Assembly: GCA_001661245.1 (NCBI GenBank)
Contig: KV454013.1
Span: 791,772-855,771 of the forward strand
Length of the DNA stretch: 64,000 nt
Reading direction: 5' to 3'
DNA from: Pachysolen tannophilus NRRL Y-2460
Lineage: Eukaryota > Ascomycota > Pichiomycetes > Alaninales > Pachysolenaceae
In this document: piece by piece, positions 50,863-61,039 of the stretch
Layout of the letters: every line of letters begins with the position of its first letter
How positions within the stretch are numbered: the first letter of the stretch is position 1
Position numbers and translations under genes: made by a program
The notes under the pieces: model-generated
Databases searched by the model: none
The model's input: the letters and a program-made list of their open reading frames with translations, nothing else
Told to the model about the DNA's origin: nothing

Positions 50863-52197
50863 TCAAGTAACAATATCTCCAGCAATATTGAATTTTGCAT
50901 CATCACCTTCACCCAATTTTGTAGTACCTTTTTCCTTATATGTACTTACTGCTGGGATATCTGCTTTAATCTTAGTGACCAAAGTATCAAAAGCTCTTGG
51001 ATCTAATTTAATTAAAGTATGTAATGGAATTTTCATCCATGGACTTTCTTCTTGTGGAACATTCATAAAATATGCATATAAACATCTTAGCACTGCTTGA
51101 TGAGTAATTAATAAGATATTTTCTTGATTTTCCAAATTCATTATAATTGGTTCTAATCTAATAATAACATCTCTATATGATTCTCCACCTCTATAACGAT
51201 ATTCAAATTTATTTTCATCTCTCATTTTAAAATCTTCAGGGTATAATTTTTGAATTTCTTCATAAGTAAGACCATCACATACTCCAGCATCTAATTCATC
51301 TAATGCTTTCCAAGTTTTTTTAGGATAATCCAAATATTGAGCAGTTTGTTGAGTTCTTTTCAAAGTTGAAGTCCAAACTTCTAAATTTTCATTATTTGGA
51401 ATATAACGTGAAACTAATTCAGGTAAATTTTTTGCATATTTAAAACCTCTTTCTGATAAATCACTATCACCTCCAATTTTACCTTCTAAATTATAACTTG
51501 ATTCACCATGTCTTGATAACCATATTGTTCTTGGTTTAATATGTAAATTCATTATGAAATAAACAATTCTACTTTCTAAATAAGTTTGAATTTTATTAAT
51601 TATAATTTGAGCATTAACATTGATCAATTTAATAAAAGTTAAATCTGAATCAGTAGACATATTTAAAGGTTCATAAACTTGTTCATATTTTGTAATTCTT
51701 TTTAAAAAATCTTTAATAGCAAAATCTGGATTAACACCTTGATAATCTGGTGAAGTTGTCTTTACATCTAAAATATTATTCATTATAATTTCATTATTAT
51801 CACAATAACTTTCTAAAAACATTGGTTCAATTTTATTTAATCTTAATAATTCCAATATTTTTTTCCTTCTTTCCCTAGTAGTATTTGAAGCATCTAATAC
51901 TCCAACTGTACCATTTTTTTCATTAAACCATGTAAGCATATCTTTTAATGCCATTTCTAAAGCTCGATTTCTAGTATCTAATCCTTCTTCATTATTTTCA
52001 TCAAAAAATTCAGCAGTAGGTTGTTGTTTTTGACGCCTCCTATAAGATCCAACATTAAAACTCTTGGAACTTATAGAAAGCCAATTCAAATACCTAACAA
52101 TCTTTTGACTCATTAATGACTTGCCTCTAGCTGGAAGTCCAACCATAACAACACATATCCTAACATTATCAACATGAGAAACTGTATACACCGGCAT
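50863..52197 (-). CDS. FBP26: Fbp26-type fructose-2,6-bisphosphatase (PFK-2/FBPase-2 family)
   Basis: Predicted 444 aa. The N-terminal kinase-like domain has the P-loop VMVGLPARGKSLMSQKIVRYL (near 18-30). The C-terminal phosphoglycerate-mutase fold has WLSRHGESSYNLEGKIGGD (phospho-His), ELDAGVCDGLTYEEI (acid) and LLITHQAVLRCLYAYF (second His). In S. cerevisiae, FBP26 of this size degrades fructose-2,6-bisphosphate, while Pfk26/27 are longer kinases; the complete phosphatase residues support the FBP26 assignment. It controls the switch between glycolysis and gluconeogenesis in the cytosol. It is divergent from MDM34. Confidence 0.9.
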   Translation of the reverse strand: MPVYTVSHVDNVRICVVMVGLPARGKSLMSQKIVRYLNWLSISSKSFNVGSYRRRQKQQPTAEFFDENNEEGLDTRNRALEMALKDMLTWFNEKNGTVGVLDASNTTRERRKKILELLRLNKIEPMFLESYCDNNEIIMNNILDVKTTSPDYQGVNPDFAIKDFLKRITKYEQVYEPLNMSTDSDLTFIKLINVNAQIIINKIQTYLESRIVYFIMNLHIKPRTIWLSRHGESSYNLEGKIGGDSDLSERGFKYAKNLPELVSRYIPNNENLEVWTSTLKRTQQTAQYLDYPKKTWKALDELDAGVCDGLTYEEIQKLYPEDFKMRDENKFEYRYRGGESYRDVIIRLEPIIMNLENQENILLITHQAVLRCLYAYFMNVPQEESPWMKIPLHTLIKLDPRAFDTLVTKIKADIPAVSTYKEKGTTKLGEGDDAKFNIAGDIVT

Positions 52198-52554
52198 TCT
52201 TCTAAAATAATACTACTCAACAACTAAACTCAATAGTGAAATATAAAATATTATCAAAACCTCTAACAATCCTCAATCCTCAATCCTCAATCATCAATCA
52301 TCAATTCAAATGATTAAATCTCCTTTAAAAACTAATTGAATTTGACCACAAAACAAAGAAAAGAGAAAAGAAAATAAAAGAAAAAAAAATTTAAAAATTT
52401 TTTTTTTTTGTTTTCTAAATACGGAGCAAAAAGTAAATAAATTTGATGTTTTTTAAATTAAAATAAGGTGATTTAATAAGGAAAAGAGTTGATATTCAAA
52501 GTTGAGGTTGGTATTGAAAAGAGGAGAGTTTAAAGTGTTTGTTTGAATTTGAGG
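52198..52554. promoter_or_regulatory. divergent FBP26/MDM34 promoter region
   Basis: 357 bp with a tandem CAATCCT/CAATCAT array at about 52266-52306, poly-A/poly-T near 52380-52410, and no gene. I see no well-known factor site. Confidence 0.45.
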
Positions 52555-53991
52555 ATGTCATTTAATATCAACTGGTCACAGACCAGGAATGATCTTTCTT
52601 CGATGACAAAGAATTTATTAAATAATACTCTTAATAGTAGTAAATCAAATATATTGACAAGTGAGATTGAGATATTAAATTTAGAATTTGGGAATCAAAA
52701 GCCAAATTTTGAGATATTAGAGATTGGAGAGCTTACTCAACAATCTTTTAGAGGTATATTTAAGCTTGATTATGAAGGTGATGCTAGGTTAAATTTGAAA
52801 ACTACAGTTGAGGCAAATCCTATTAATATTTATACTAATAATTTAAAGGATATGTTTTTAAATGATCAAGAATTAAATGATTTTATAACACCAAAGTTTT
52901 TAATGGCAAATGATTCTTTTTCGATTCCATTAAATTTACAATTATCACAAATTAAGATAAATTCAATTATTATTATTGTATTTAGTAAAAAAAAAGGTTT
53001 AACATTAGTTTTCAGAAATGAACCATTAGAGAAAATTATTGTTAATTCTTCTTTTGATAATATTTCACCATTAAAAGATTTTCTACAAAAAAAAATTGAA
53101 AGTCAAATTATGGATATTATTAAAGATATTTTACCTTCATTATTATATGAATTAAGTTTAAATTATGTTTCAAATAATAATAATATTGAAGATTTACATA
53201 AAAAATTACAAGAAAAATTACAAGAAGATAAACGTACTTTATTTAAAGATATTAATGAAGAACAACAAGATATTAGTCCTAAAAATTTAATGATTTTATC
53301 AAGATTAAGTGCATCAAATCAATCATTTGCAATTAGTAGTATGGTTAGTACTCTGGGAATTATGAATAAAACTTCTTTAAAATTAATTGAAAATAATTCA
53401 TCTTCTCAAATTTTAAAATTTAAATTAAAAAATTCAGAAAAAATTAATGAAGAAAAATTAAATGAATTAATTATGAATATTCATAATTGTAAAAATATTA
53501 AAATTTCAAGAAGAAAGATAAAATTAGGTGGTATTAAATTGAATAAAAATAATAAAAATTCAAATCTTGATGGTTCTATATCTGATAGTAGTAGCACAAT
53601 AATTTCCAATAGTGAGAATTCTACATTAAATGATTCAGATACATCAGTACAAGATACTACTACAATTTCTAATTCTAATGAAACTTCCATCAAAAGAAAT
53701 GATGACATTTCCAAAAATGATGATAGAAGAGAAACCTTGGTTCATCCAAAACCACAGTTGGCAACAGTTGGTATCCGTGGCTTGGAGAATTCTGTGAAAG
53801 AAGATGAAATTAAATGTAATCCCACCTATAAGCGCAATCATTACAATGTGTCTCAACGTGATAAAAAATCCCGCGACAAGAAGTCCCACAACAAGAAGTT
53901 CAACGAAAGCGATGGCAGTAACGATGGCAGTAATGGTGAATATAACATGGATAATCTAAGTCCACCACCACCACCATATTCCATCGGTTAA
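52555..53991 (+). CDS. MDM34: Mdm34, ERMES complex subunit
   Basis: Predicted 478 aa from the ATG MSFNINWSQTRNDLSSMT at 52555; the frame opens four codons earlier at a TTG. The SMP lipid-transfer domain fills about 1-205: LNLEFGNQKPNFEILEIGEL, FRGIFKLDYEGDARLNLKT and LKDFLQKKIESQIMDIIKDI. The rest is Asn/Ser-rich and disordered, ending in a Pro-rich tail. Mdm34 sits in the mitochondrial outer membrane and, with Mmm1, Mdm12 and Mdm10, ties it to the ER and moves phospholipids. Confidence 0.92.
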   Translation: MSFNINWSQTRNDLSSMTKNLLNNTLNSSKSNILTSEIEILNLEFGNQKPNFEILEIGELTQQSFRGIFKLDYEGDARLNLKTTVEANPINIYTNNLKDMFLNDQELNDFITPKFLMANDSFSIPLNLQLSQIKINSIIIIVFSKKKGLTLVFRNEPLEKIIVNSSFDNISPLKDFLQKKIESQIMDIIKDILPSLLYELSLNYVSNNNNIEDLHKKLQEKLQEDKRTLFKDINEEQQDISPKNLMILSRLSASNQSFAISSMVSTLGIMNKTSLKLIENNSSSQILKFKLKNSEKINEEKLNELIMNIHNCKNIKISRRKIKLGGIKLNKNNKNSNLDGSISDSSSTIISNSENSTLNDSDTSVQDTTTISNSNETSIKRNDDISKNDDRRETLVHPKPQLATVGIRGLENSVKEDEIKCNPTYKRNHYNVSQRDKKSRDKKSHNKKFNESDGSNDGSNGEYNMDNLSPPPPPYSIG

Positions 53992-54389
53992 TTTATTAAT
54001 ATTCATCTATTCATGATTTCTTTTAATTTTATTCTGTGTGTTTCTTTTTTTTTTTATTTTTTATTTTATTTTATTGGATTTTGTGTTGTTTTAATGATTA
54101 GAATGTTTGTTGGTGTCTTGTATAGCCTTGAGGTGTCCATTTGCTTTATTTTATTATCTTTCTTTTAAATATAATATCTATCTATATATATATATATATC
54201 TTTTAACTATCGTTTGTAGTTGTTGTAAATCACATTTCTTCTTATCAAGAATTCAACAAAAAATTTCAAAATGCAACAACATTTAAAGGTGAAAAATTCA
54301 ACTTTTTAGAAAACTTATCAAACTATTAATTAATAACAATATTTAAAAATTAAATCAGTGAACGTTTCAAGTAGAGATCAAAAGTCGAG
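53992..54389. other. intergenic: MDM34 3' end and upstream of a small membrane-protein gene
   Basis: 398 bp with poly-T near 54040-54075 and (AT)n near 54180-54200. A short frame MQQHLKVKNSTF (54271-54309) precedes the next gene and could be a uORF. No other feature seen. Confidence 0.45.
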
Positions 54390-54776
54390 ATGTCTGGTGG
54401 AACCAATAACAGAAAGGATAATGAGGAAACTAAGTCTGGGAAAGTAGGATCATCATCCAGCTTATCGTCATCTCAAAAATTTTTTATGGTAAATGGTATC
54501 ATTTTTTTGGTCGGATGGGTAATACTTTTGAATATCACCATTTTCTATAAAAGCAAAGAAGAAAGCTATAGTGCTTGGTGTGTTTTCTTCAAGAAAAACC
54601 CACACTTATACTTGTACTATTTACCGTTTTTCGGATTACAAAGTTTTCTATATGATTATTTATTGCCAAAATTCAGTGCCTTCAATGAGATGAGCTTTTC
54701 ATATAAATTTATGATAAGATTTTGGTTGATTATTTTGATATATACTTATTTCAGGGAAAATTTTATTAATTGGTGA
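54390..54776 (+). CDS. small multi-pass membrane protein, unrecognised
   Basis: 128 aa. A polar, Ser/Lys-rich N-terminus (about 1-28) is followed by three hydrophobic segments: about 30-52 (FFMVNGIIFLVGWVILLNI), 70-92 (LYLYYLPFFGLQSFLYDYLL) and 106-122 (FMIRFWLIILIYTYF). Aromatic content is high and no signal peptide or known motif is visible. I do not recognise the family. The frame is complete with a sensible ATG, lies alone between MDM34 and RIX1, and has codon use like its neighbours, so it is probably real. An ER or mitochondrial membrane site is possible. Confidence 0.7.
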   Translation: MSGGTNNRKDNEETKSGKVGSSSSLSSSQKFFMVNGIIFLVGWVILLNITIFYKSKEESYSAWCVFFKKNPHLYLYYLPFFGLQSFLYDYLLPKFSAFNEMSFSYKFMIRFWLIILIYTYFRENFINW

Positions 54777-54845
54777 ATATTAAGAATGATTATTTGAGTT
54801 TTGTGTTTGTGTGAATGAGTTTCTATTTAATTCTATCTAGTAAAC

Positions 54846-57134
54846 CTATGTATCCATTGGTTCGTCTTCATCATCATCTGTGTTGACATCAATCTCTGGC
54901 ATTTCAAAATCTGAGCCTTCATCTTCTCTGTCGTTGTCATCAACAGTGCTCTCTATGATCTGTGTCTCAACAGATTTGATAGGAATTACGTCTTCAACTT
55001 TCAGCAACTTCGAAATGTCCTCTTTTAATTCTTTTCCGGCTTTTAAAGAATCATTAGATGGTATTGTAAACACTTCATCCAGATACTTATCAACCTCTTT
55101 CTCAGCGTAATAATTTTCTGCTACTTCTGGAATGTTGTCTTTTGAAGATTTATCTTCAGTGAATGATACTTCATTAATCAATGGTTCTTCAATTTTTCTT
55201 TTCTTTTCTGAAAACTCTTCAACTTCTTCTTCTTTTTCTTCTTCTTCATCACTTTCATCATCCCCTGATACAAAGTTTACTTCTTTTTCTTCAGCAAGTA
55301 CATTAACTTTAACTGGTAATGGAGGTAATCTTGGATTAATGAATAAACTGAAAAATTCATCCTCACTACCTAAAATTTGTGATACAAATGGTAAAATATT
55401 GCCAGAGGTACCCTGTGGGAATAATAACGAAATTTTCAACAATTTCAATAAGGATTCCATCATCACATTTTCGTCATTACCAGTAACACCTAGCTTGATA
55501 TACTGTGCCAACTGTTCACGGTTACGTAACAATTCAAGTATTGTGTAACGAGAAATTTGAGATCTCACAGTATTGGTGGAAAACGAAGAGCTTAATATCT
55601 GTATAAAGAAATTATTCAAAGCTATTATAGTTTTTGAAGGAATTTTCTTAAGAGATGAATTATTAGTAAAGATTAAATCACTTGTGGAACTATTCGAAAT
55701 ACCATTTCCATTTCCATTCTTCTTTCTTTTCTTGTTATTTCCGCTTGAAGAATTTTCAACATCATTAAGAGATTGAGGTAATCTATCCTTAGATAGCACC
55801 AAGGCGGCTTGAATCAATTTATTAATCACAGAATGATCACCATAATTGTCTGTTAAGGATAAGTAAGAAGTAGCACATATCAATATATCAACTATGAAAT
55901 CTTCCATTTCCAAGATTTTATCATTATCAATTTTCAAAACACTTTTTGTATTAGTTGTTGGAATACAAAAATCTAAATCAACCAATATTGGGGTCAAGTA
56001 CATCAACAAATCACCTCCGAATTTCTTTGGCAACGATGATAATAAATAAATACTTTTATGTTGTAAATCATTTATGGATTTATTTAAGAAAAAACTCAAC
56101 TCCTGACTCAGGTAAAAACTTCTTTTGAATTTAATAACATTTAAATTAAAAGAAGATAATATATCTCCCAATGAAACTATGTAACCCAAGGGCAATTTAA
56201 ACATATAACTTTTACTTTCTAAAAATGAATTATAATATGAAGTTATCAATTGTAATAATATATCTAATCTTTCATTAACCAATAATATACTCTTGGGGTC
56301 ATTCACATCAATATCTAAAAATGGGAAAATTGATGTGAATGAATTACTTGAAGGTAATTTTAGTTGTAAGTCAGAAAATATACTCTCACTATCAATAAAG
56401 TTTTCATAAAGTAATAAAACTGATTTGATTTCCATAATCAAATTAATGAAATTTTGATAATAAACTTCTGGCATTGATTCCTTCTCAGTGATGAAATTTA
56501 ACACCACAAAACATTCACATGTTATTTGTTTCAATTCTAATGGTATAGATTTATTAAAATTTTGTAACAGTAACAATTCTAATAATTTTGTTTTAAATTT
56601 AACTTGGAAAGGTTTAAAAATTGAAGTATTTGAAATTAAAAATTGAAATAAATTCTTTAAAATCTCAAATGGTGATATTGAAATAAGATCAATAAGTACA
56701 CTGACATAATTGGGCAAGTTTGGAGTTAAAACTTCCCTTGTTAAAGCTGGTTTCCCTTGTATCTGCTTTGCAAGAGCTTTAAAACAATCCATTGAAGTTT
56801 TCAAAACCAACTTTATTTGTTCATTATTACCACCATTATTAAAATTCTTAATATTATTCAACACTTTTAAAATATTGATGAAAAATTTTTTACTATAATT
56901 CGATAACACATATCCATTACTTCTCATAACCAAGAGAACATGAATTAACTTTATCCCATAGAAATTGTTAAACAAGTGGTATGTCTTTAACAAATTTGTT
57001 ACTCTCGAACATAAATGATCTTGATCAGTTTTACTAAACGTGTTGAAATGATAATAAATATTCTCAATTATAAATGGCAAATCTCGCTGTTGCGGATTCT
57101 CTATCAAAGTTAAAATACTCTTGATAGAAGACAT
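54846..57134 (-). CDS. RIX1: Rix1 (Ipi2), pre-60S ribosome assembly factor
   Basis: Predicted 762 aa from the ATG MSSIKSILTLIENPQQRDLP at 57134 (a GTG one codon earlier), nearly the same as S. cerevisiae Rix1 (763). The N-terminal half is an alpha-helical ARM-like solenoid (LIHVLLVMRSNGYVLS, MDCFKALAKQIQGKPALTR, TCECFVVLNFITEKES). The C-terminal third is acidic and disordered (SDEEEEKEEEVEE). Rix1 with Ipi1 and Ipi3 processes ITS2 and recruits Rea1 to pre-60S particles in the nucleoplasm. A PAC-RRPE pair lies just upstream. Confidence 0.9.
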   Translation of the reverse strand: MSSIKSILTLIENPQQRDLPFIIENIYYHFNTFSKTDQDHLCSRVTNLLKTYHLFNNFYGIKLIHVLLVMRSNGYVLSNYSKKFFINILKVLNNIKNFNNGGNNEQIKLVLKTSMDCFKALAKQIQGKPALTREVLTPNLPNYVSVLIDLISISPFEILKNLFQFLISNTSIFKPFQVKFKTKLLELLLLQNFNKSIPLELKQITCECFVVLNFITEKESMPEVYYQNFINLIMEIKSVLLLYENFIDSESIFSDLQLKLPSSNSFTSIFPFLDIDVNDPKSILLVNERLDILLQLITSYYNSFLESKSYMFKLPLGYIVSLGDILSSFNLNVIKFKRSFYLSQELSFFLNKSINDLQHKSIYLLSSLPKKFGGDLLMYLTPILVDLDFCIPTTNTKSVLKIDNDKILEMEDFIVDILICATSYLSLTDNYGDHSVINKLIQAALVLSKDRLPQSLNDVENSSSGNNKKRKKNGNGNGISNSSTSDLIFTNNSSLKKIPSKTIIALNNFFIQILSSSFSTNTVRSQISRYTILELLRNREQLAQYIKLGVTGNDENVMMESLLKLLKISLLFPQGTSGNILPFVSQILGSEDEFFSLFINPRLPPLPVKVNVLAEEKEVNFVSGDDESDEEEEKEEEVEEFSEKKRKIEEPLINEVSFTEDKSSKDNIPEVAENYYAEKEVDKYLDEVFTIPSNDSLKAGKELKEDISKLLKVEDVIPIKSVETQIIESTVDDNDREDEGSDFEMPEIDVNTDDDEDEPMDT

Positions 57135-57267
57135 CACTTAAACTCTACTGCTACTCTATCCTCGTTAAAGCTATATTTTACTTAATTATTACCTACCTCT
57201 TCATTTAAAAGGAATATAAAAATTTTTTGCAATAATATAATTAAAAAAAAAAACAGAAAAAAATTTT

Positions 57268-57285
57268 GCGATGAGGTGAAAAATT
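57268..57285 (+). promoter_or_regulatory. PAC and RRPE elements upstream of RIX1
   Basis: GCGATGAG (57268-57275) is the exact PAC core, followed two bases on by TGAAAAATT (57277-57285), an RRPE-type element. They lie about 135 bp upstream of the RIX1 start. PAC with RRPE marks the ribosome-biogenesis regulon in yeasts (Dot6/Tod6 and Stb3 sites), matching the function of Rix1. Confidence 0.7.
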
Positions 57286-57364
57286 CTTTAATACCCCAAA
57301 AAAAAACACAGTACAAAATAGAAAACTATAAAAATATTAATTGTTTAATTAGGAGAAAATCTAC

Positions 57365-59194
57365 TTAACAAGTTCCTCTGAAACTTTGGAAGATGTGTTT
57401 CTTGTGAGTGCCTTGTGTATGGTGAGTGTTGTTTTTATTTTCGTTCTTGATGTTGTCATTGTCCTTTTTATCACTTATGCTCAACTTTTTAAACTCTAAA
57501 AGTTCATTATTACCGTCAGAAGCAATAGATAAGAGCATATTGTAGATGACATTTTTTTCCTCTTGATCGTTTTCAAAGACTTGCGTTTTCTTGACTACTT
57601 GGATACTTTCACGAACCAGTTTTGCTGAGCTGATCAAAATTTCTGTTACTTGAACAATATCACTCATCAATTTGTCCAATAATTGTAGCGTTAAGCTATA
57701 CCTAACTACAATCCTTAAGATTTCGTTGTTTTTATTTGGCGAGTCAGATCCAATATGGTGTGGCAATGGGTAGTTTGGAAGGATAAATCCTCTGTTTCTA
57801 AGTAATGTGGCAACAATGGACTGTGGGATTTCAGGGTATTCTTTCCGAAATTCTTCAGAAAATTGAAAAGAAACAACAGGTAAGGCCTCATGATAATTTG
57901 CATGATCTGAAAGTGATAAATTTTCCCTAGATGAAACATTTTTTGGGATATGGATATTGGAGACACATTTAAAATATCCACTTTCTTCTAAAAACATAGA
58001 TAATAATCTAGCATTGGTAATACAACTATCAAAAATTTGCTTATAACCTGAAAATCCCAAATTAAGGAAATTATAATATTGATGAATTACTTGGTAACCA
58101 GGTCTAGAAAAATTCAAATTAAAACTTTCTTCCAAACCACCAAGATAGCGAAGTTGGAATTTCAAAGCTTCTGGAAGTAACTTATGTTCTTTCCATATAA
58201 CCCAACCAAGACCAGCAGTAACAAGACCAAATTTATGACCCGAAGTGTTTATAGAATGAACTCTCTTATTACGGAAATCCCATTGCAAATCTGGATAGAT
58301 AAAAGGAGCAATCATAGCACCTGAAGCACCATCTACATGAATTGGAATATCCCAACCTTTTTCCCTTTCTACTTCATCCAAAATTTGTGATACTTTATCA
58401 ACTTTTTCAAAACCACCTGTATATGTGCTACCAACAATTACGAAAACACCAATGGTATTCTCATCACAATTTTCCTTGATCAGATTATAATCAATAAGAT
58501 AATTTTCCTTTGGATCTACTGGAAGAATTCGAGCTTCAACATCAAAGTAACGTGCGAATTTCTCCAAGGCAACTTGACAACATGAAGCCATAATGATATT
58601 CGGATGATAATAATCTTTACCAGCAGCCTGCCTCTTTTGTTGCCATAATTTTTTCATTGCTAAACCACCCAACATAACTGCTTCTGAAGACCCGGTACAT
58701 GCAGTACCAATTGCACCAGTTTTACTACTATCAGCACCAGTTGCTGGTGCATGCCATAAATCAGCCAAGATCGAAATACAACGTTGGTGAATATCCATTA
58801 AGATTGGATATTCATCATTATCTGCCAAATTCTTGGTGATATTCTCTTGAATCAATTTTAAAATAGTATCATCACCAACAAAAGTATTAACAAAACTTGC
58901 CAAGTTTAAAGTAGGATTACCATCAAGTGTAAGCTCATCATGGATTGATTGATAACAATAATCGGCATTGGCACCTTTTGGGGGAATCTTATACTTCAAT
59001 TCAAAATCAATATCGGTAATCTTATAAGTAGCTAAATTGGTATTCGAATTATCTAAATTCTGAAGATGTAGCGTATGCTTCTTATCTTTATTGTATCGGT
59101 TCTTAACTCCGACATACTTCTTCACCAATTGCTTGTTCTTTGAAACAATTTCCTTCTCCAAAGAATCAACGTTGATATGTGTAGCCAATGGCAT
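57365..59194 (-). CDS. GAD1: Gad1, glutamate decarboxylase
   Basis: Predicted 609 aa from the ATG MPLATHINVDSLEKEIV at 59194 (a TTG two codons earlier). PLP group II decarboxylase: GTACTGSSEAVMLGGLAMKKLW (cofactor phosphate loop), IPIHVDGASGAMIAPF (PLP-stacking and Asp) and HSINTSGHKFGLVTAGLGW with the Schiff-base Lys near 321. The FNLNFSRPGYQVIHQYYN segment is typical of GAD. It converts glutamate to GABA and supports oxidative-stress tolerance and the GABA shunt. A STRE-type AGGGG lies about 146 bp upstream. Confidence 0.94.
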   Translation of the reverse strand: MPLATHINVDSLEKEIVSKNKQLVKKYVGVKNRYNKDKKHTLHLQNLDNSNTNLATYKITDIDFELKYKIPPKGANADYCYQSIHDELTLDGNPTLNLASFVNTFVGDDTILKLIQENITKNLADNDEYPILMDIHQRCISILADLWHAPATGADSSKTGAIGTACTGSSEAVMLGGLAMKKLWQQKRQAAGKDYYHPNIIMASCCQVALEKFARYFDVEARILPVDPKENYLIDYNLIKENCDENTIGVFVIVGSTYTGGFEKVDKVSQILDEVEREKGWDIPIHVDGASGAMIAPFIYPDLQWDFRNKRVHSINTSGHKFGLVTAGLGWVIWKEHKLLPEALKFQLRYLGGLEESFNLNFSRPGYQVIHQYYNFLNLGFSGYKQIFDSCITNARLLSMFLEESGYFKCVSNIHIPKNVSSRENLSLSDHANYHEALPVVSFQFSEEFRKEYPEIPQSIVATLLRNRGFILPNYPLPHHIGSDSPNKNNEILRIVVRYSLTLQLLDKLMSDIVQVTEILISSAKLVRESIQVVKKTQVFENDQEEKNVIYNMLLSIASDGNNELLEFKKLSISDKKDNDNIKNENKNNTHHTQGTHKKHIFQSFRGTC

Positions 59195-59711
59195 TGTCAA
59201 TTGAATAGATCTTAACTTTTTATAACTGATAAAAATAATATAAATTATGATTAAAAATAGTTGATGGGAAAATAACTATTTATATTAAAAGTGAAAGCAA
59301 CCAATGCACGAGGTGTTGTAATTTGTAAAACCTTTTATGAGGGGCAGTGATTAATTCAGATTAGTTTACTTTCTCTTTCTCTCTTTCTCTTCAATGAATA
59401 GCCAGAGAAGAAGAAATCTGTTACCTCGAGAATTGTATATTAATTACTTTGCCCTTTTTGAGTCTTTACTAATAGTAATTTGAAACTGTTTTGAAAGCGG
59501 TTATTGTTAGTAATACGTTTATATTAATTACCAATTTTCAATACCTATATACGAAGAATCAAGAACCAAACATTATAAGATAGAATTGATAATCTTACAA
59601 ACAAAATAAAACTACAGTTGAAATTGTGAAGTAAATGCATTGGTTGCTCTAGGTATTTACATCACTAGTAATGATTCATCATATGTTCATCATCACAAAA
59701 AATGTAACACA

Positions 59712-59746
<35 letters not shown>

Positions 59747-59780
59747 AAAGCTTTTTAAAAAAATTAATTAAAATCTGGTT
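59195..59780. promoter_or_regulatory. GAD1 promoter and VAM7 3' region
   Basis: 586 bp. AGGGG at 59340-59344 is a stress-response-element core, consistent with stress control of GAD1. A perfect 13-bp inverted repeat joins AGCAACCAATGCA (59296-59308) with its complement at 59636-59648. (AT)n fills 59716-59743. No gene seen. Confidence 0.45.
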
Positions 59781-60881
59781 TTAACCAAGTTTCTTGATAG
59801 ATCTCTTTGCATTTCTCATCTTATCGCTTGAAGCATCAACTTCCAGATTGAAATCATCCAATAATTCGTTTTGTTCATTAACTTCGTTATGTATCACCAT
59901 TGCAATTTCTTTCTGTCTTTGTATTATTTGACGAACTTGGTCTACATCTTGTTCTTGCTGTTGCAATTGTAATTGTTGTTGTTGGAATAATTCTTTACTA
60001 GTCAATGGCAATGTTTTCGTTGTTTCCTTTTGCCTTCCTAACACTCTTCTACCACTTGAATCATAATTATTATTACCACCACTAAGAGGAGCAAATAATT
60101 GCTGTTTTGGAGCTCCTGCTCCCGCTCCCGCGGTCGCTACAGATCCAGCTCCAATAGTTGCTATTGTATTTGTACTCTTGATATCTTTTATCAAACGATC
60201 TAACTCGAGATATTCTCTCTTAAGAGAAGATAACAATTCTGATCTTCTGTTATATTCACCTTCACCTATAGAAGTTTGAAATAACTTTAAATTTTTCTCT
60301 AAATTAGCAATTCTCTTCTTTATTATCATAGAATCATTAACCAATTGTAAATGATCAGCTGTATTATTAAGAATCTTGGCTATTAAAGTCTTTATTGAAT
60401 TATTTGTCTTTTTCAAATATGGTGCCCAATTATTAACATCTATCGATTCTTCACTCTTATTATTAAACCAACTACTACTACTACTACTACTATTCCCAGA
60501 ATCAACATTGATATTCTTAATCATAAACGTCGACTTGGGTAATTGTAAAAAATCCAACACTAATTGATTGTTTCTCAAACTCGAATCATTAATAACATCA
60601 TTTAAAAACTTGGTTAACTTAAACTTCCTGTCTTCCACCAACTTATCCGATGACACAAAATAACTAGTAAACCTTGACGGCAAATCATACGGTAATTTCT
60701 GATTAAACCTCAATATCTCTAAATTTTTCTTTAATTGAATAAAATCACTATATCTTCTATTAACAACATAAAATTTATAAGGAAGCTTAACGTGAACATT
60801 GTAATAAGTAACATCATCCTTCTCTGTAGTAGAAGGTATTGAAATCTCTATAAACTCATCATTTGGTTCCGTCATCTTCAT
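59781..60881 (-). CDS. VAM7: Vam7, vacuolar Qc-SNARE with PX domain
   Basis: Predicted 366 aa (ATG at 60881; a second ATG two codons on could be the start). The PX domain at about 1-120 contains YYNVHVKLPYKFYVVNRRYSDF (PI3P-binding Arg-Tyr) and LPYDLPSRFTSYF. A Ser/Asn linker, a coiled coil and a Gln-rich stretch follow. The Qc-SNARE helix lies at about 305-362: IQRQKEIAMVIHNEVNEQNELLDDF, with the zero-layer Gln in NEQNEL. There is no membrane anchor, as expected for Vam7, which PX-PI3P binding holds on vacuoles for homotypic fusion. It is divergent from SKI8, as in S. cerevisiae. Its 5' half is repeated after the gap. Confidence 0.93.
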   Translation of the reverse strand: MKMTEPNDEFIEISIPSTTEKDDVTYYNVHVKLPYKFYVVNRRYSDFIQLKKNLEILRFNQKLPYDLPSRFTSYFVSSDKLVEDRKFKLTKFLNDVINDSSLRNNQLVLDFLQLPKSTFMIKNINVDSGNSSSSSSSWFNNKSEESIDVNNWAPYLKKTNNSIKTLIAKILNNTADHLQLVNDSMIIKKRIANLEKNLKLFQTSIGEGEYNRRSELLSSLKREYLELDRLIKDIKSTNTIATIGAGSVATAGAGAGAPKQQLFAPLSGGNNNYDSSGRRVLGRQKETTKTLPLTSKELFQQQQLQLQQQEQDVDQVRQIIQRQKEIAMVIHNEVNEQNELLDDFNLEVDASSDKMRNAKRSIKKLG

Positions 60882-60886
60882 AGATA

Positions 60887-60893
<7 letters not shown>

Positions 60894-60921
<28 letters not shown>
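60894..60921. repeat. (AT)n tract ending at the second assembly gap
   Basis: A pure TA/AT dinucleotide run ends the left contig just upstream of VAM7. The matching tract in the other copy (61533-61576) is longer, so contig extension probably stopped in this microsatellite. Confidence 0.85.
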
Positions 60922-61039
60922 NNNNNNNNNNNNNNNNNNNNNNNNNNNNNNNNNNNNNNNNNNNNNNNNNNNNNNNNNNNNNNNNNNNNNNNNNNNNNNN
61001 NNNNNNNNNNNNNNNNNNNNNNNNNNNNNNNNNNNNNNN
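60922..61039. other. assembly gap (118 N)
   Basis: N run between two copies of the VAM7 5' half. Like the gap at 30793, it probably marks overlapping contig ends, not missing sequence. Confidence 0.97.
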
